Positions 8,136 through 16,201 of a stretch of 20,497 bases of DNA are shown here, in pieces (the stretch's first letter is position 1; every line of letters begins with the position of its first letter). Location of the stretch: the NCBI GenBank assembly GCA_038221545.1, contig JBBRIE010000031.1:1-20497 (forward strand), read 5' to 3'. The position numbers and the translations under genes are program-made. Source of the DNA: JBBQNY01 sp038221545 (GTDB taxonomy: Bacteria; Pseudomonadota; Gammaproteobacteria; Xanthomonadales; Ahniellaceae). The notes beneath the pieces are model-generated. The model saw only the letters and a list, made by a program, of their open reading frames with translations, had not been told where the DNA came from and did no database searches.

Positions 8136-8417
8136 GGCTCGCCCCTTTTGAACACTGTGATCCAACGCACACTTCGTGCCAAACAGGACATTGCGGTTAA
8201 AGTGCTTCATGTACAGATAGTTACGGCGAACTTCTTGAAGTGACATCAAGAGCGTTGGACCCGGATGGTTGGGTTTTGCCGATCATCGGTGCGGTTGCAG
8301 GGCCAGGGTGATCGCCTGTGGGCCTCGGAAGGCGACTGCAATGCGACACGGCGCTCAGGTGCAGTTGAGAAGGGCGCGGCTACGCTGCACCTCAAATTCC
8401 TTCAGGGAGCAGGCGAA
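8136..8417. other. Intergenic region between divergent small genes
   Basis: This 282-base gap separates the minus-strand small protein from the plus-strand acetyltransferase. The first part is unusually AT-rich for the window: 8161-8240 has 37 G/C of 80 by hand count (46%). This suits promoter DNA for the minus-strand gene, although I cannot fix convincing -35 and -10 boxes. An isolated GAACTT at 8228-8233 lacks a TCTA partner 16 bases on, so I do not call it a sigma-E promoter. No RNA gene or repeat was recognised. Confidence 0.4.
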
Positions 8418-8687
8418 ATGGCGTTCGTGATCCAAGAGGAGGCTTCGCGATTCTGGACCAGCGTCGATGGCCATGAAGCTCATGTGGACCTCGATCGGAC
8501 CGGGGGCACCATGGTGATCACGCACACCCATGTCCCTGCGGCCATCGGTGGACGTGGAGTGGCGGCGGAGCTGACGAAGGCGGCGTTCGACGCGGCACGA
8601 CGCGACGGCTTGAAGGTGTCTCCTGTCTGCTCGTACGCCGCCGTGTGGCTGCAAAAGCATCCTGACTACGCGGACCTGCTTCGCTGA
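8418..8687 (+). CDS. Small GNAT-like N-acetyltransferase (YjdJ type)
   Basis: An 89-residue single-domain protein of the short GCN5-related acetyltransferase group (Acetyltransf_CG / YjdJ-like). The beta-hairpin start (MAFVIQEEASRFWTSVDGHEAHVDL) leads to MVITHTHVPAAIGGRGVAAELTKAAF, where IGGRGVA is the acetyl-CoA pyrophosphate loop. The family's conserved SPVCSYAAVWLQKHPDYADLL motif closes the protein. The acceptor substrate is unknown for the family. The start at 8418 gives the family's normal length; the frame is open upstream to 8265, but that part shows no homology. A GGGAG sequence sits about 8 bases upstream. It converges on the phzF-like gene. Confidence 0.85.
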   Translation: MAFVIQEEASRFWTSVDGHEAHVDLDRTGGTMVITHTHVPAAIGGRGVAAELTKAAFDAARRDGLKVSPVCSYAAVWLQKHPDYADLLR

Positions 8688-8701
8688 GTGTGGGCGTGCG
8701 G

Positions 8702-9610
8702 CTAGCAGCGTGAGTTCAGCTGGGCGGCATCGACGGGCCAGTTCAGCTCGCCGTCGATGATGATGTGCGAACGACCGCCTACCCACACGCCGTGCTCGCC
8801 GTCGAACGTAACGTTGATCAGCGCGTCGTGTCCGATCTCGCGCCCCTGGCTTACGCGATAGCCTGCCGTCAGCGAGCTGCCGGGTTCGGCAGCCGCGATC
8901 AGGGCCGCGATCAGGCCGTTGGCCGCCCCCGAGGCGGGATCCTCGACGATTCCCACCGCCGCCGGGAACGCGCGAACGACGACCTGGTAATCGAGCCGCC
9001 CGGAGCGGGCGAACGCGCACAGACCCAATGCACCGCTGGCAACGGCAAGGGCGAGGATCGCCGCGTAATCCGGCTGCCAGGTGCGCAGGACCTCCTCGTT
9101 ACGCGCTTCGCAGATCCACCAGCTGCGCCCGCCTTCCACGAGCGCGGGGGCGATCGCACCGCGCTCGATACCCCGACACGCAGCCTCGACCAGCGTGGAC
9201 GAACCTGCCGGTGATGGCAGGACTCGGGCGGCCGGCGCGCGTACCGCCAGTCCGGATTGGACGCCGTCGGGGTGCACACGGATCGGCAGCAGTCCTGCAA
9301 TGCATTCCTGCACGATCGGAGACCCCACGGTGTCAAATCGTCCGGTGCCGAGCGCCACGTGGGCGCTGCCCAGAGTCGGGTGCCCTGCGAAGGCGATTTC
9401 GCGGGAGGGAGTGAAGATGCGCAATCGATACGTTGCGCCCGGCAGGGTTGGCGGCAACAGGAAAGTGGTTTCGACGAGGTCGGTCCAACGTGCGAAAGAC
9501 TGCATCGCGGGCTCTGTCCACGCGTCGGCGCCGACCACCACGCCGAGGGGATTTCCAGTGCCCGGCGCTGATCCGAACACATCCACTTGCAGGAACCTGG
9601 GCTTGTGCAT
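8702..9610 (-). CDS. PhzF-family isomerase/epimerase-like protein
   Basis: A 302-residue cytosolic protein with the twin-domain diaminopimelate-epimerase fold of the PhzF family. Landmarks are QVDVFGSAPGTGNPLGVV at the N-terminus, the likely catalytic glutamate E47 in DLVETTFLL, FTPSREIAFAGHPTLGSAHV (66-85) and the second-domain motif EDPASGAANG with D224. Only some members act in phenazine synthesis; no phenazine genes are nearby, so a general isomerase role is more likely. The start at 9610 (MHKPRFLQVDVF) matches the usual family start. ATGs at 9640 and 9637 would add about ten residues, and neither site has a strong ribosome-binding sequence. It is divergent from the CBS-domain gene. Confidence 0.85.
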   Translation of the reverse strand: MHKPRFLQVDVFGSAPGTGNPLGVVVGADAWTEPAMQSFARWTDLVETTFLLPPTLPGATYRLRIFTPSREIAFAGHPTLGSAHVALGTGRFDTVGSPIVQECIAGLLPIRVHPDGVQSGLAVRAPAARVLPSPAGSSTLVEAACRGIERGAIAPALVEGGRSWWICEARNEEVLRTWQPDYAAILALAVASGALGLCAFARSGRLDYQVVVRAFPAAVGIVEDPASGAANGLIAALIAAAEPGSSLTAGYRVSQGREIGHDALINVTFDGEHGVWVGGRSHIIIDGELNWPVDAAQLNSRC

Positions 9611-9742
9611 GGATAGCGTGCGAACCGGGGCGCGCATCATCGCAGGAACACAGGGCGCTGTTCATCCAGACTTCCGCCGGCCCCGCGTATGTTCGCGCAC
9701 TCGGCCAGAGGTGGCCCACGATCCATCAGCGAGGAGAACATC

Positions 9743-10177
9743 ATGAAGGTCGAAGACGCGATGACGGCTTGCCCCACTTTCGCCACCGCCAGCACGACGT
9801 TGCGCGAAGTCGCACAAATGATGGTCGACCAGGACTGCGGCCAGATCCCGGTGCTGGGCGGCGACGGCGGGCGCAAGCCCATTGGCGTTGTCACCGACCG
9901 CGACATCGTGGTCCGCGCGGTTGCGCGAGGCCGGAATCCGCAGGACCTTACGGCTCGCGACTGCATGACCACGCCGTGCGTCACGGTCACGCCGGACGAT
10001 AGCCTCATTGCATGTTGCGACGCGATGGAACGGGAACAGATCCGGCGCGTTCTGGTGGTGGACGACGAGGGCAACCTGTGCGGCATCGTCGCCCAGGCGG
10101 ACGTCGCCCGGTCTGCGCAGACCAGCAAGACTGCCGAGGTGGTGAAGGTGATCTCCGCGCCGAGCCAGACGGTCTGA
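9743..10177 (+). CDS. Two-CBS-domain protein
   Basis: A 144-residue cytosolic protein made of a tandem CBS pair (Bateman module) and nothing else. CBS1 covers about 1-65 (DAMTACPTFATASTTLREVAQMM, GQIPVLGG, IGVVTDRDIVVRA). CBS2 covers about 72-130 (DCMTTPCVTVTPDDSLIACCDAME, RRVLVVDDEGNLCGIVAQADVAR). Such modules bind adenine nucleotides and sense energy state; the partner is unknown. The start at 9743 is set by GAGGAG (9731-9736) 6 bases upstream; an in-frame ATG at 9689 has no such site. The divergent phzF-like gene begins 132 bases upstream. Confidence 0.9.
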   Translation: MKVEDAMTACPTFATASTTLREVAQMMVDQDCGQIPVLGGDGGRKPIGVVTDRDIVVRAVARGRNPQDLTARDCMTTPCVTVTPDDSLIACCDAMEREQIRRVLVVDDEGNLCGIVAQADVARSAQTSKTAEVVKVISAPSQTV

Positions 10178-10264
10178 CGCCGCGCTGCCTGCCGCTGGTC
10201 AGCCACCGCGTACCGATGCGGTCGTGGCATGCTGCGCGACTTCCAGTTGCGTGAGACGCCGCCC

Positions 10265-10768
10265 ATGACCGGTTCGATGCACCGATCGTCCGTGGAGACC
10301 TACCGCCATTCGCTCGCGGTGCTCGATTCGATGTTGCGCAAGGGTCTGGCGCGCGCCGTAGAAGCGGAGTTCCCTCCGGCGAACCTCCTCGCCGCGAGGC
10401 TCGCGCCCGACATGCATCCGTTGCTGCGCCAAGTGCAGATCGCCTGCGACCTGGCGAAGTCGGGTGGCGCGCGGCTCGCCGGGGTCGAGGTCCCGGCGCA
10501 TGCGGACGACGAGACGACGTTCGAGGAACTGTTCGCGCGCATCGACCGGGTGCGGGCGTTCCTCGACGCACTGGACCCGGCCGCGATCGAGGCGGGTGTC
10601 GACCGCACGATCGAGATCAGGGTTCGCGACCAGCAGTTCACGTTCCAGGGCATCGATTTCCTCAACCGGTGGTCGCTACCCAATTTCTACTTCCACCTGG
10701 GCATGGCGTACGCGTTGCTTCGCCACAACGGAGTGGCGCTGGGCAAGCGGGACTTCCTGTTCCCATGA
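10265..10768 (+). CDS. DUF1993-family protein
   Basis: A 167-residue soluble helical protein resembling the DUF1993 family, which shares a DinB-like four-helix bundle. Recognisable parts are the N-terminal helix MHRSSVETYRHSLAVLDSMLRKGL, then LAPDMHPLLRQVQIACDLAKSGGARLAG, the TFEELFARIDRVRAFLDAL helix and the C-terminal LPNFYFHLGMAYALLRHNGVALGKRDFLF, which is highly typical of the family. The biochemical function is unknown. The start at 10265 (MTGSMHRS) is preferred; ATG 10277 is also possible. The gene is followed 52 bases later by the rhomboid gene on the same strand. Confidence 0.82.
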   Translation: MTGSMHRSSVETYRHSLAVLDSMLRKGLARAVEAEFPPANLLAARLAPDMHPLLRQVQIACDLAKSGGARLAGVEVPAHADDETTFEELFARIDRVRAFLDALDPAAIEAGVDRTIEIRVRDQQFTFQGIDFLNRWSLPNFYFHLGMAYALLRHNGVALGKRDFLFP

Positions 10769-10820
10769 GCCTCGTCGTACGCGCGTCGACCAGGCACCGC
10801 CCCCCCACCGGAAGCCCCAC

Positions 10821-11435
10821 ATGGAACTGAGTGCCACCCTCGTCGTCATCGCGATCACGGTCGCGGTCTCGCTCTATGCCATGAACAAGGAACAAGTGAT
10901 CGATCGGCTGATCTTCTGGCCGCCGGCGGTCGCGCGCGGCGGCGAATACCAGCGCCTCGTGACCTATGGCCTCATCCATGCGGACGCGGCGCACCTGCTC
11001 TTCAACATGGTCACGCTCTACTTCTTCGGACGTCACATCGAGACGCTGGTGAACGCGAAGCTGGGCATGTTCGGTTTCTACATCTTCTATGTAGCGGCGC
11101 TGATCGTGTCGATCCTCCCCAGCTACTACAGGCACCGCGACGACTCGCGTTACCGTAGCCTCGGTGCCTCGGGCGCGGTGTCCGCCGTGCTGTTCGCCTT
11201 TATCCTGGTGAAGCCGTGGGCGATGATCTTCGTCTTCTTCATCCCGATGCCGGCGATCCTGTACGCCGTCGTCTACGTCGCCTACACGGTGTGGGCGGAT
11301 CGCCAGGCCCGCGACTCGATCAACCACAGCGCGCACCTGTGGGGCGGCGCGTTTGGCGCTGCCGCGCTGCTCGTCATCGAACCCGCGGTCTTCGGCCACT
11401 TTCTTCGCGAACTGGTGAATCCACGGTTCGGCTGA
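10821..11435 (+). CDS. Rhomboid-family intramembrane serine protease
   Basis: A 204-residue inner-membrane protease that would cut transmembrane segments of substrate proteins. The catalytic dyad is S117 in GASGAVSAV and H172 in SAHLWGGAFG. Helix 2 carries RLVTYGLIHADAAHLLFNM, whose H58 and N62 correspond to the oxyanion-stabilising His and Asn of GlpG. The first helix is at about 4-20, and the remaining hydrophobic segments are near 83-100, 119-150 and 172-190. There is no N-terminal cytosolic domain of the GlpG kind. The region between the serine and histidine (about 130-165) holds a proline-containing hydrophobic stretch and a charged loop. The start at 10821 follows GGAAG by 6 bases. Substrates cannot be inferred from context. 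Confidence 0.9.
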   Translation: MELSATLVVIAITVAVSLYAMNKEQVIDRLIFWPPAVARGGEYQRLVTYGLIHADAAHLLFNMVTLYFFGRHIETLVNAKLGMFGFYIFYVAALIVSILPSYYRHRDDSRYRSLGASGAVSAVLFAFILVKPWAMIFVFFIPMPAILYAVVYVAYTVWADRQARDSINHSAHLWGGAFGAAALLVIEPAVFGHFLRELVNPRFG

Positions 11436-11506
11436 CGGGTTGCAGACCGCGTGGCAGCCCGGATTCGGATTCAGACTCACGAATTCGACGGGGCAATTCG
11501 CGCCTT

Positions 11507-12514
11507 TCAGAGGGTAGAGTCCTCCCGCTCGATCGCGGCTTCCGCCTTTTCATCCGCGTCGTCTACTGTCGGTTCGGGTCCCGCGGTGGCACTGTTGTCC
11601 GGATCCACAAAAGTACCCGGGGCAAAAAATGCGTCCAGCCAACCCCAGAGATACCATCCGGCCGGATCGCGCGCGAGGTGGCGATCCAGATGCGAGGCGA
11701 GTTCCTGCATCACGTGCTGAGTCGGCCGTCCTGCGGCGACGATGGGCTTGCTTACTTCAAGCACGCGTTCTCTGGCGTTTGCGGACAGACCTACGGAAAG
11801 GACAACCAGCGGTACCCCGGATTGAGCGGCCATTTCGACCATGCCGCGTGAGAAATGGGTGGGATGACCCAGCAGCGTCACCGGACTCAAGGTGTGCGTT
11901 TCGCCGGGCGGCACGTCGACCATTCCGAGCAGGGCCTGACCGGTGGCCAGGGCTTCGGCAATTTGCCTGCGCGCGCCCCCGGACATGATCATCGGACCAC
12001 GCCCGACCTTTTCCGCGACCGCATACCGCCATTCGCCATGACGAAGCAGAAACGGGCGATGACGCAACGCACCGCGATCTATGGTTCGACCGAGCAGGCG
12101 CACAACCCGGCCGTGTTCGGCCATCGCGCGCATGCCCCAGAAACCGGTGCCATAGTGGAAAAAAATACCGACATAGCCTTCCGGCCCCAATGGAAAGTCG
12201 CCGACGCGTCTTAGATGTCGACGCATCCATGCCGAGCCCCGCGTTTGCGCCAGCGCGGCATCGCCGGCCTCGAGGAGCAGGTAAAGGCGATGTCGCCATG
12301 ACAGTCGGCGGGCTTCCTCGGCGTCAAGTCTGCGCGTGCGACCGATGCCCTCGAGCATCATGGCGACGCGCGTCGAGTACAACGGCAAATGCGCCAACGC
12401 GCGGTAGGTCGCAAACGCCCATCGCCAGGGCAAAGCGAAGGCGATCATTGGCAGCGCGAATCCGTGCAGGATATCCAGCAGGTTTCGGCGAATGGAAACG
12501 GCGCTGCTCGACAT
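11507..12514 (-). CDS. Lipid A acyltransferase-like (LpxL/HtrB superfamily) protein
   Basis: A 335-residue protein resembling the lysophospholipid / lipid A acyltransferase superfamily. The N-terminal part has a hydrophobic stretch (about 18-35) fit to anchor it to the inner membrane. The core includes GIFFHYGTGFWGMRAM around H120, and LLGMVDVPPGETHTLSPVTLLGHPTHFSRGMVEMAAQSGVPLVVLS, which parallels the LpxL segment holding the conserved FFG and late-beta-strand motifs. LARDPAGWYLWGW resembles the family's C-terminal 'HPEQW' element. H120 is not followed four residues on by Asp/Glu as in classical HX4(D/E) enzymes, so the catalytic details differ or it is a distant relative. It starts 3 bases after the stop of the OafA-like gene, so the two are surely coupled. 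The GC content is low for this window. The tail (about 305-335) is acidic. Confidence 0.62.
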   Translation of the reverse strand: MSSSAVSIRRNLLDILHGFALPMIAFALPWRWAFATYRALAHLPLYSTRVAMMLEGIGRTRRLDAEEARRLSWRHRLYLLLEAGDAALAQTRGSAWMRRHLRRVGDFPLGPEGYVGIFFHYGTGFWGMRAMAEHGRVVRLLGRTIDRGALRHRPFLLRHGEWRYAVAEKVGRGPMIMSGGARRQIAEALATGQALLGMVDVPPGETHTLSPVTLLGHPTHFSRGMVEMAAQSGVPLVVLSVGLSANARERVLEVSKPIVAAGRPTQHVMQELASHLDRHLARDPAGWYLWGWLDAFFAPGTFVDPDNSATAGPEPTVDDADEKAEAAIEREDSTL

Positions 12515-12517
12515 GCT

Positions 12518-13726
12518 TCAGTCTCGCGACAGGTCGACGTTTTCGACAACGGTTTTTCTCGCGAAACGCCCGGGGTGGCGCAGCCACGCCGTGACGACTC
12601 GGGTACGCCGCATCGCGGGGAGTTCCACTGAACGGAACAGTGCGTAGCAGATCAACAACAGCAGGGGAGTAATGCCCATGATCAACAGCCAATGCGTCAG
12701 GGGCGACAGCGATCGCGCGCGCTGAACGCCGATCATCAGGCTGAAGCAGACAAAGAGTGCCATGCCGTGCAAGAGGTAGACCCCGTAGGCCATGTCACCC
12801 AGCAAGCGGGATGCGGGATTCGTCAGCAGTCCAAAGAGACTGTTGCCGCAGGCAATGAGCACGAAAGCGAGCGAGATGAGCGTCAACGCGCCCATGTCGA
12901 AGGCGCTTGGATAGAGGAACACGGCCAATGCAAATGACAGCAGGCACAACACCGATGCGAAGGTTGTGGCTGCAAATTTTCTGAAGTGGGTCGATTTCAC
13001 GAGCAACGCTGCCGCGATTCCACCCAGGAATGACAGCAGAGGCTGAAGCAGTGGGCCCCAGAACACCAGTCCGGTCAAGGAGATCATACCCAGCGCGACA
13101 TAGTGGGCGGGGGGCAACACCCTTACCGACAGCGCCAGTACCGGCAGCGAAAGGTAGAAGAACCATTCATAAGGGAGGGACCAGGTGACGCCTGCCACCA
13201 TGCGCCAGGTGTTTTCGATCCGGTTGAGGTCGGGTGCGCCCATGAATGTGAAGGTGACCCATCGCATGACCCCGTGAGCGAACGTACCGGCAGGTTCCTT
13301 CAAACCGCCCGACACGTACAGAACCAGAGCAACCAGCAAAAAGACGCTGACGAGATACAGGGGCGTCAGCCGCAGAATACGTGAAACGAACAGTGCTCCC
13401 CAGTCGATCGTGCGTGCCCTGCCTTCGATCAGCTTCGAGAAAAAGAGAAAACCGCTGATCATGAAGAACAAGGCGACTCCGCCCTGGCCAAAATGCGTAT
13501 ACAGATTGGATGGCGGGACTTCCCACCGGCCCGTGCGCAGGTAGAAGAACCAGATGCAGGCGTGGCACAGGAACACGGCGAGGGCCAGCAAACCGCGCAG
13601 CCCATCAATCGAGGCAAAGCGACCGGCAACCGGTCTTTCGCCAAAAAGTCTGGCGAGCACGAAGCACGTGAGCATCGCAACCATCAGCGCCGCGATGGCT
13701 GGAAGTGAGCTGGTCGGATCGATCAA
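12518..13726 (-). CDS. Acyltransferase family 3 (OafA/YrhL-like) membrane protein
   Basis: A 402-residue multi-pass inner-membrane acyltransferase that O-acylates sugars of surface polymers or other extracytoplasmic acceptors (family knowledge). Ten or so hydrophobic helices are visible. Family landmarks are SIDGLRGLLALAVFLCHA, with conserved R44 and H55, FGQGGVALFFMISGFLFF (79-96), FVSRILRLTPLYLVSV, WSLPYEWFFYLSLPVLAL and LLGDMAYGVYLLHGMAL. The proposed start is TTG at 13726 with GGGGTG upstream; ATG 13684 (MVAMLTCF) is an alternative that keeps all motifs. The gene is poorer in GC than its neighbours: 12901-13080 has 101 G/C of 180 by hand count. It forms a two-gene unit with the lipid A acyltransferase-like gene. 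Confidence 0.87.
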   Translation of the reverse strand: MIDPTSSLPAIAALMVAMLTCFVLARLFGERPVAGRFASIDGLRGLLALAVFLCHACIWFFYLRTGRWEVPPSNLYTHFGQGGVALFFMISGFLFFSKLIEGRARTIDWGALFVSRILRLTPLYLVSVFLLVALVLYVSGGLKEPAGTFAHGVMRWVTFTFMGAPDLNRIENTWRMVAGVTWSLPYEWFFYLSLPVLALSVRVLPPAHYVALGMISLTGLVFWGPLLQPLLSFLGGIAAALLVKSTHFRKFAATTFASVLCLLSFALAVFLYPSAFDMGALTLISLAFVLIACGNSLFGLLTNPASRLLGDMAYGVYLLHGMALFVCFSLMIGVQRARSLSPLTHWLLIMGITPLLLLICYALFRSVELPAMRRTRVVTAWLRHPGRFARKTVVENVDLSRD

Positions 13727-13760
13727 GATGCACCCCGAATACTTGCGTCCGTCCCGGCGA

Positions 13761-13791
13761 GGACAGGCTTCGTCGACCGCGAAGCCTGTCC
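13761..13791. repeat. Perfect 12-bp intergenic hairpin
   Basis: GGACAGGCTTCG (13761-13772) pairs perfectly with CGAAGCCTGTCC (13780-13791) around a 7-base loop. It lies between the stop of the M3 peptidase gene and the start of the OafA-like gene, both on the minus strand. No T-run follows on either strand, so it is not a standard Rho-independent terminator. It could be a REP-like intergenic element or a transcript-end stabiliser. I saw no second copy in this window. Confidence 0.55.
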
Positions 13792-13873
13792 GGCGCGTTC
13801 AAGTCCACGACGACCCGCATGGCGGGGCGCTTGCAACTCGAGGGTCAGAATATCGCGCCTGCGACGACCGGGT

Positions 13874-16114
13874 TCAGGACTCGCCAGGCGTCGCGGCTTC
13901 CGGTGTCGCGCCATCGCTGGCAGGAGCGCTCGGCTTGGCCGACTCCGCGAGCCCGCGACGCTTCAGCAGCGGGGCAATTTGCGGCTCGCGACCACGGAAG
14001 TCGCGGAACAGTCGCATCGCTTCGGCGCTGCCGCCCCGCGATAGCAGGGTCTTGCGGAAATGATCGCCATTCTCGCGCTTGAGCCCGCCATTCTCCTTGA
14101 ACCACTCCACGCTGTCGGCGTCGAGCACCTCGCTCCAGATGTAGGAGTAATACCCGGCGGCGTAACCGCCGGCGAAGATGTGCGAGAAGTACGTGGTGCG
14201 GTAACGCGGCGGCACCGGCGCGAAATCGACGTCCGCCGCGGCGAGCGCGTCCGCCTCGAACGCCAGCACGCCCGCCGCCTGCGGAATCGCCTCCGCGTCG
14301 ACCTGGTGCCATGCCTGGTCGAGCAAGGTCGCCGCCAGGTACTCGGTGGTGGCGAACCCCTGGTTGAACTGCTCGCTCGCGAGGACCTTGTCCAGCAGGG
14401 CCTGCGGCATCGGTTCGCCGGTCTCGTGGTGCTTGGCGTAGTTCGCCAGGACCGAAGGCCAGGTGGCCCACATTTCGTTGACCTGCGACGGGTACTCGAC
14501 GAAATCGCGTGGCACCGAGGTGCCCGAGAAGCGCGGGTAGCGCACGTCGGAGAACATGCCGTGCAGTGCGTGGCCGAACTCGTGGAACAGCGTGGTCACT
14601 TCGTCGAATGTCAGCAACGTCGGCTCGCCCGCGGGCGGCTTCGGGATGTTGAGGTGGTTGGCCACCACTGGGCGCGTCTTCTCGAGGGAACTCTGCGATA
14701 CGTAGGCGTTCATCCACGCACCGCCGCGCTTGGACTCGCGCGCGTACATGTCGGCGAGGAACAAGGCGAAGGGCTTGCCGTTGTCGAACACCTCGAACAC
14801 GCGCACGTCGGGGTGGTAGACGGGCAAGTCCTTGCGCTCCTTGAACGTCAGGCCGTAGAGCTTCTCGGCAGCGTGGAACACGCCGTCCTGGAGCACGCGA
14901 TCGAGTTCGAGGTAGGGACGCAATTCGGTCGCATCGAAATCGTAGCGCTGCTTGCGCAACTTCTCGGCGTAGAAATCCCAGTCCCAACCGGCCAGCGCGA
15001 ACGGCTCCGTGCCGGCCGATGCGGCCTCCGCGTCGATGATCTTCTGCAGATCCCCGGCCTCGCGCCGCGCGTTGCCCACCGCGGCAGGCGCCAGTTGGGC
15101 GAGCAGCTTGTTGACAGCGGCGGGCGTCTGCGCTGTCTGGTCCTCGAGCGCATAGGTCGCGTGGTTCGCGTAACCGAGGAGGCCGGCACGCTCGGCCCGC
15201 AGCTTTGCAACCCGCGCGACGACGGCGCGATTGTCGAACTCGCCGCCGCTGGAGCCGCGTGCCAGCGACGCCTTGAAAATCCGCTCGCGCAGGCCCCGGT
15301 CGGTCAATGCGCCGAGAGGCGGCTGACCCGACGTGTTCTGCAGCGCGATGACGTACTTGCCTTCGAGCTTGCGCGCCTTGGCGGCTTCGGCGGCCGCCGC
15401 GACCTCGTTGTCGTCGAGCCCGCCGAGCTGCTTTCGATCATCGACCACCACCGCGGCTGCGTTTACCTCTTTCAGGACGTTCTGGCCGAAATCGGTATTG
15501 AGCTTCGCGAGTTCGGCGTTGATTTCGCGCAGGCGCGCTTTCTGGGTTTCGTCGAGCCGGGCGCCGGCACGCACGAAGTCGGTGTGATAGCGCTCGAGTA
15601 CGTATTTCGATTCCGCGTCCAGACCAAGTTCGTCGCGGCGCGAGTGCAGGCTCTCGATGCGCTTGAACAGGTCCGCGTCGAGGAAGATGGCGTCGCGATG
15701 GGCAGACATCAGCGGCGCAACCGCGGCCTGGATCCGCTGGCGTTCGGGGTTGGTGTCGGCGCCCACCAGGCTGAAGAAGACAGCGCTTGCGCGCCCCAGC
15801 ACCTGGCCGCTCAATTCCATGGGAACAAGGGTGTTCTCGAACGTGGCGGCGTCCTTGCTGTTCGCAATGGCATCGATCTCCGCGCGCTGCTCGGCCATGC
15901 CGCGTTCGAACGCAGGCATGAAATGCGCATCTTCGATCGCGTCGAAGCGGGGATACCCGTACTGCAGCGTGCTCTCGACGTAGAAGGGGTTGTCGGAGGC
16001 TCGCGCGGCGTCTGCGGCGACGGCAGGTTCGGTCACCGAATCAGCCGCGGAACCGGGGGCGGGAGCGGCCATTGCGAGCGCCGCGGCCAGTGCCAGCGAC
16101 AGTGGGGTCTTCAT
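13874..16114 (-). CDS. dcp: Secreted M3-family metallopeptidase, Dcp-like
   Basis: A 746-residue thermolysin-like zinc peptidase of family M3, most like dipeptidyl carboxypeptidase Dcp, which removes C-terminal dipeptides from oligopeptides. A signal peptide covers about residues 1-24 (MKTPLSLALAAALAMAAP), so it probably acts in the periplasm. The long helical region starts at NPFYVESTLQYGYPRFDAI. The zinc site is HEFGH (H511-H515), with third ligand E540 in FVEYPSQ. The C-terminal FSHIFAGGYAAGYYSYIWSEVL is a strong family motif. The last about 25 residues are a low-complexity tail. The start at 16114 has GGAGA 8-12 bases upstream; an in-frame ATG at 16132 is less suitable. A few M3 relatives are oligopeptidase A (prlC), so the symbol is likely but not certain. 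Confidence 0.88.
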   Translation of the reverse strand: MKTPLSLALAAALAMAAPAPGSAADSVTEPAVAADAARASDNPFYVESTLQYGYPRFDAIEDAHFMPAFERGMAEQRAEIDAIANSKDAATFENTLVPMELSGQVLGRASAVFFSLVGADTNPERQRIQAAVAPLMSAHRDAIFLDADLFKRIESLHSRRDELGLDAESKYVLERYHTDFVRAGARLDETQKARLREINAELAKLNTDFGQNVLKEVNAAAVVVDDRKQLGGLDDNEVAAAAEAAKARKLEGKYVIALQNTSGQPPLGALTDRGLRERIFKASLARGSSGGEFDNRAVVARVAKLRAERAGLLGYANHATYALEDQTAQTPAAVNKLLAQLAPAAVGNARREAGDLQKIIDAEAASAGTEPFALAGWDWDFYAEKLRKQRYDFDATELRPYLELDRVLQDGVFHAAEKLYGLTFKERKDLPVYHPDVRVFEVFDNGKPFALFLADMYARESKRGGAWMNAYVSQSSLEKTRPVVANHLNIPKPPAGEPTLLTFDEVTTLFHEFGHALHGMFSDVRYPRFSGTSVPRDFVEYPSQVNEMWATWPSVLANYAKHHETGEPMPQALLDKVLASEQFNQGFATTEYLAATLLDQAWHQVDAEAIPQAAGVLAFEADALAAADVDFAPVPPRYRTTYFSHIFAGGYAAGYYSYIWSEVLDADSVEWFKENGGLKRENGDHFRKTLLSRGGSAEAMRLFRDFRGREPQIAPLLKRRGLAESAKPSAPASDGATPEAATPGES

Positions 16115-16201
16115 CGCGCGTCTCCAATTCAAAGATTCCGCAGGGTACCCCGCACCCCCACGGGATTGCGCATGACCAAAGGCATGGGTCGCGCATCACG
16201 T

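Noticed and set aside
8228..8233. Second sigma-E -35 element (GAACTT)
   Set aside because: There is no TCTA-like -10 element 15-17 bases downstream.
8702..9610. Phenazine biosynthesis locus suggested by the PhzF family
   Set aside because: No other phenazine genes lie nearby, and PhzF-family proteins are widespread outside phenazine producers.
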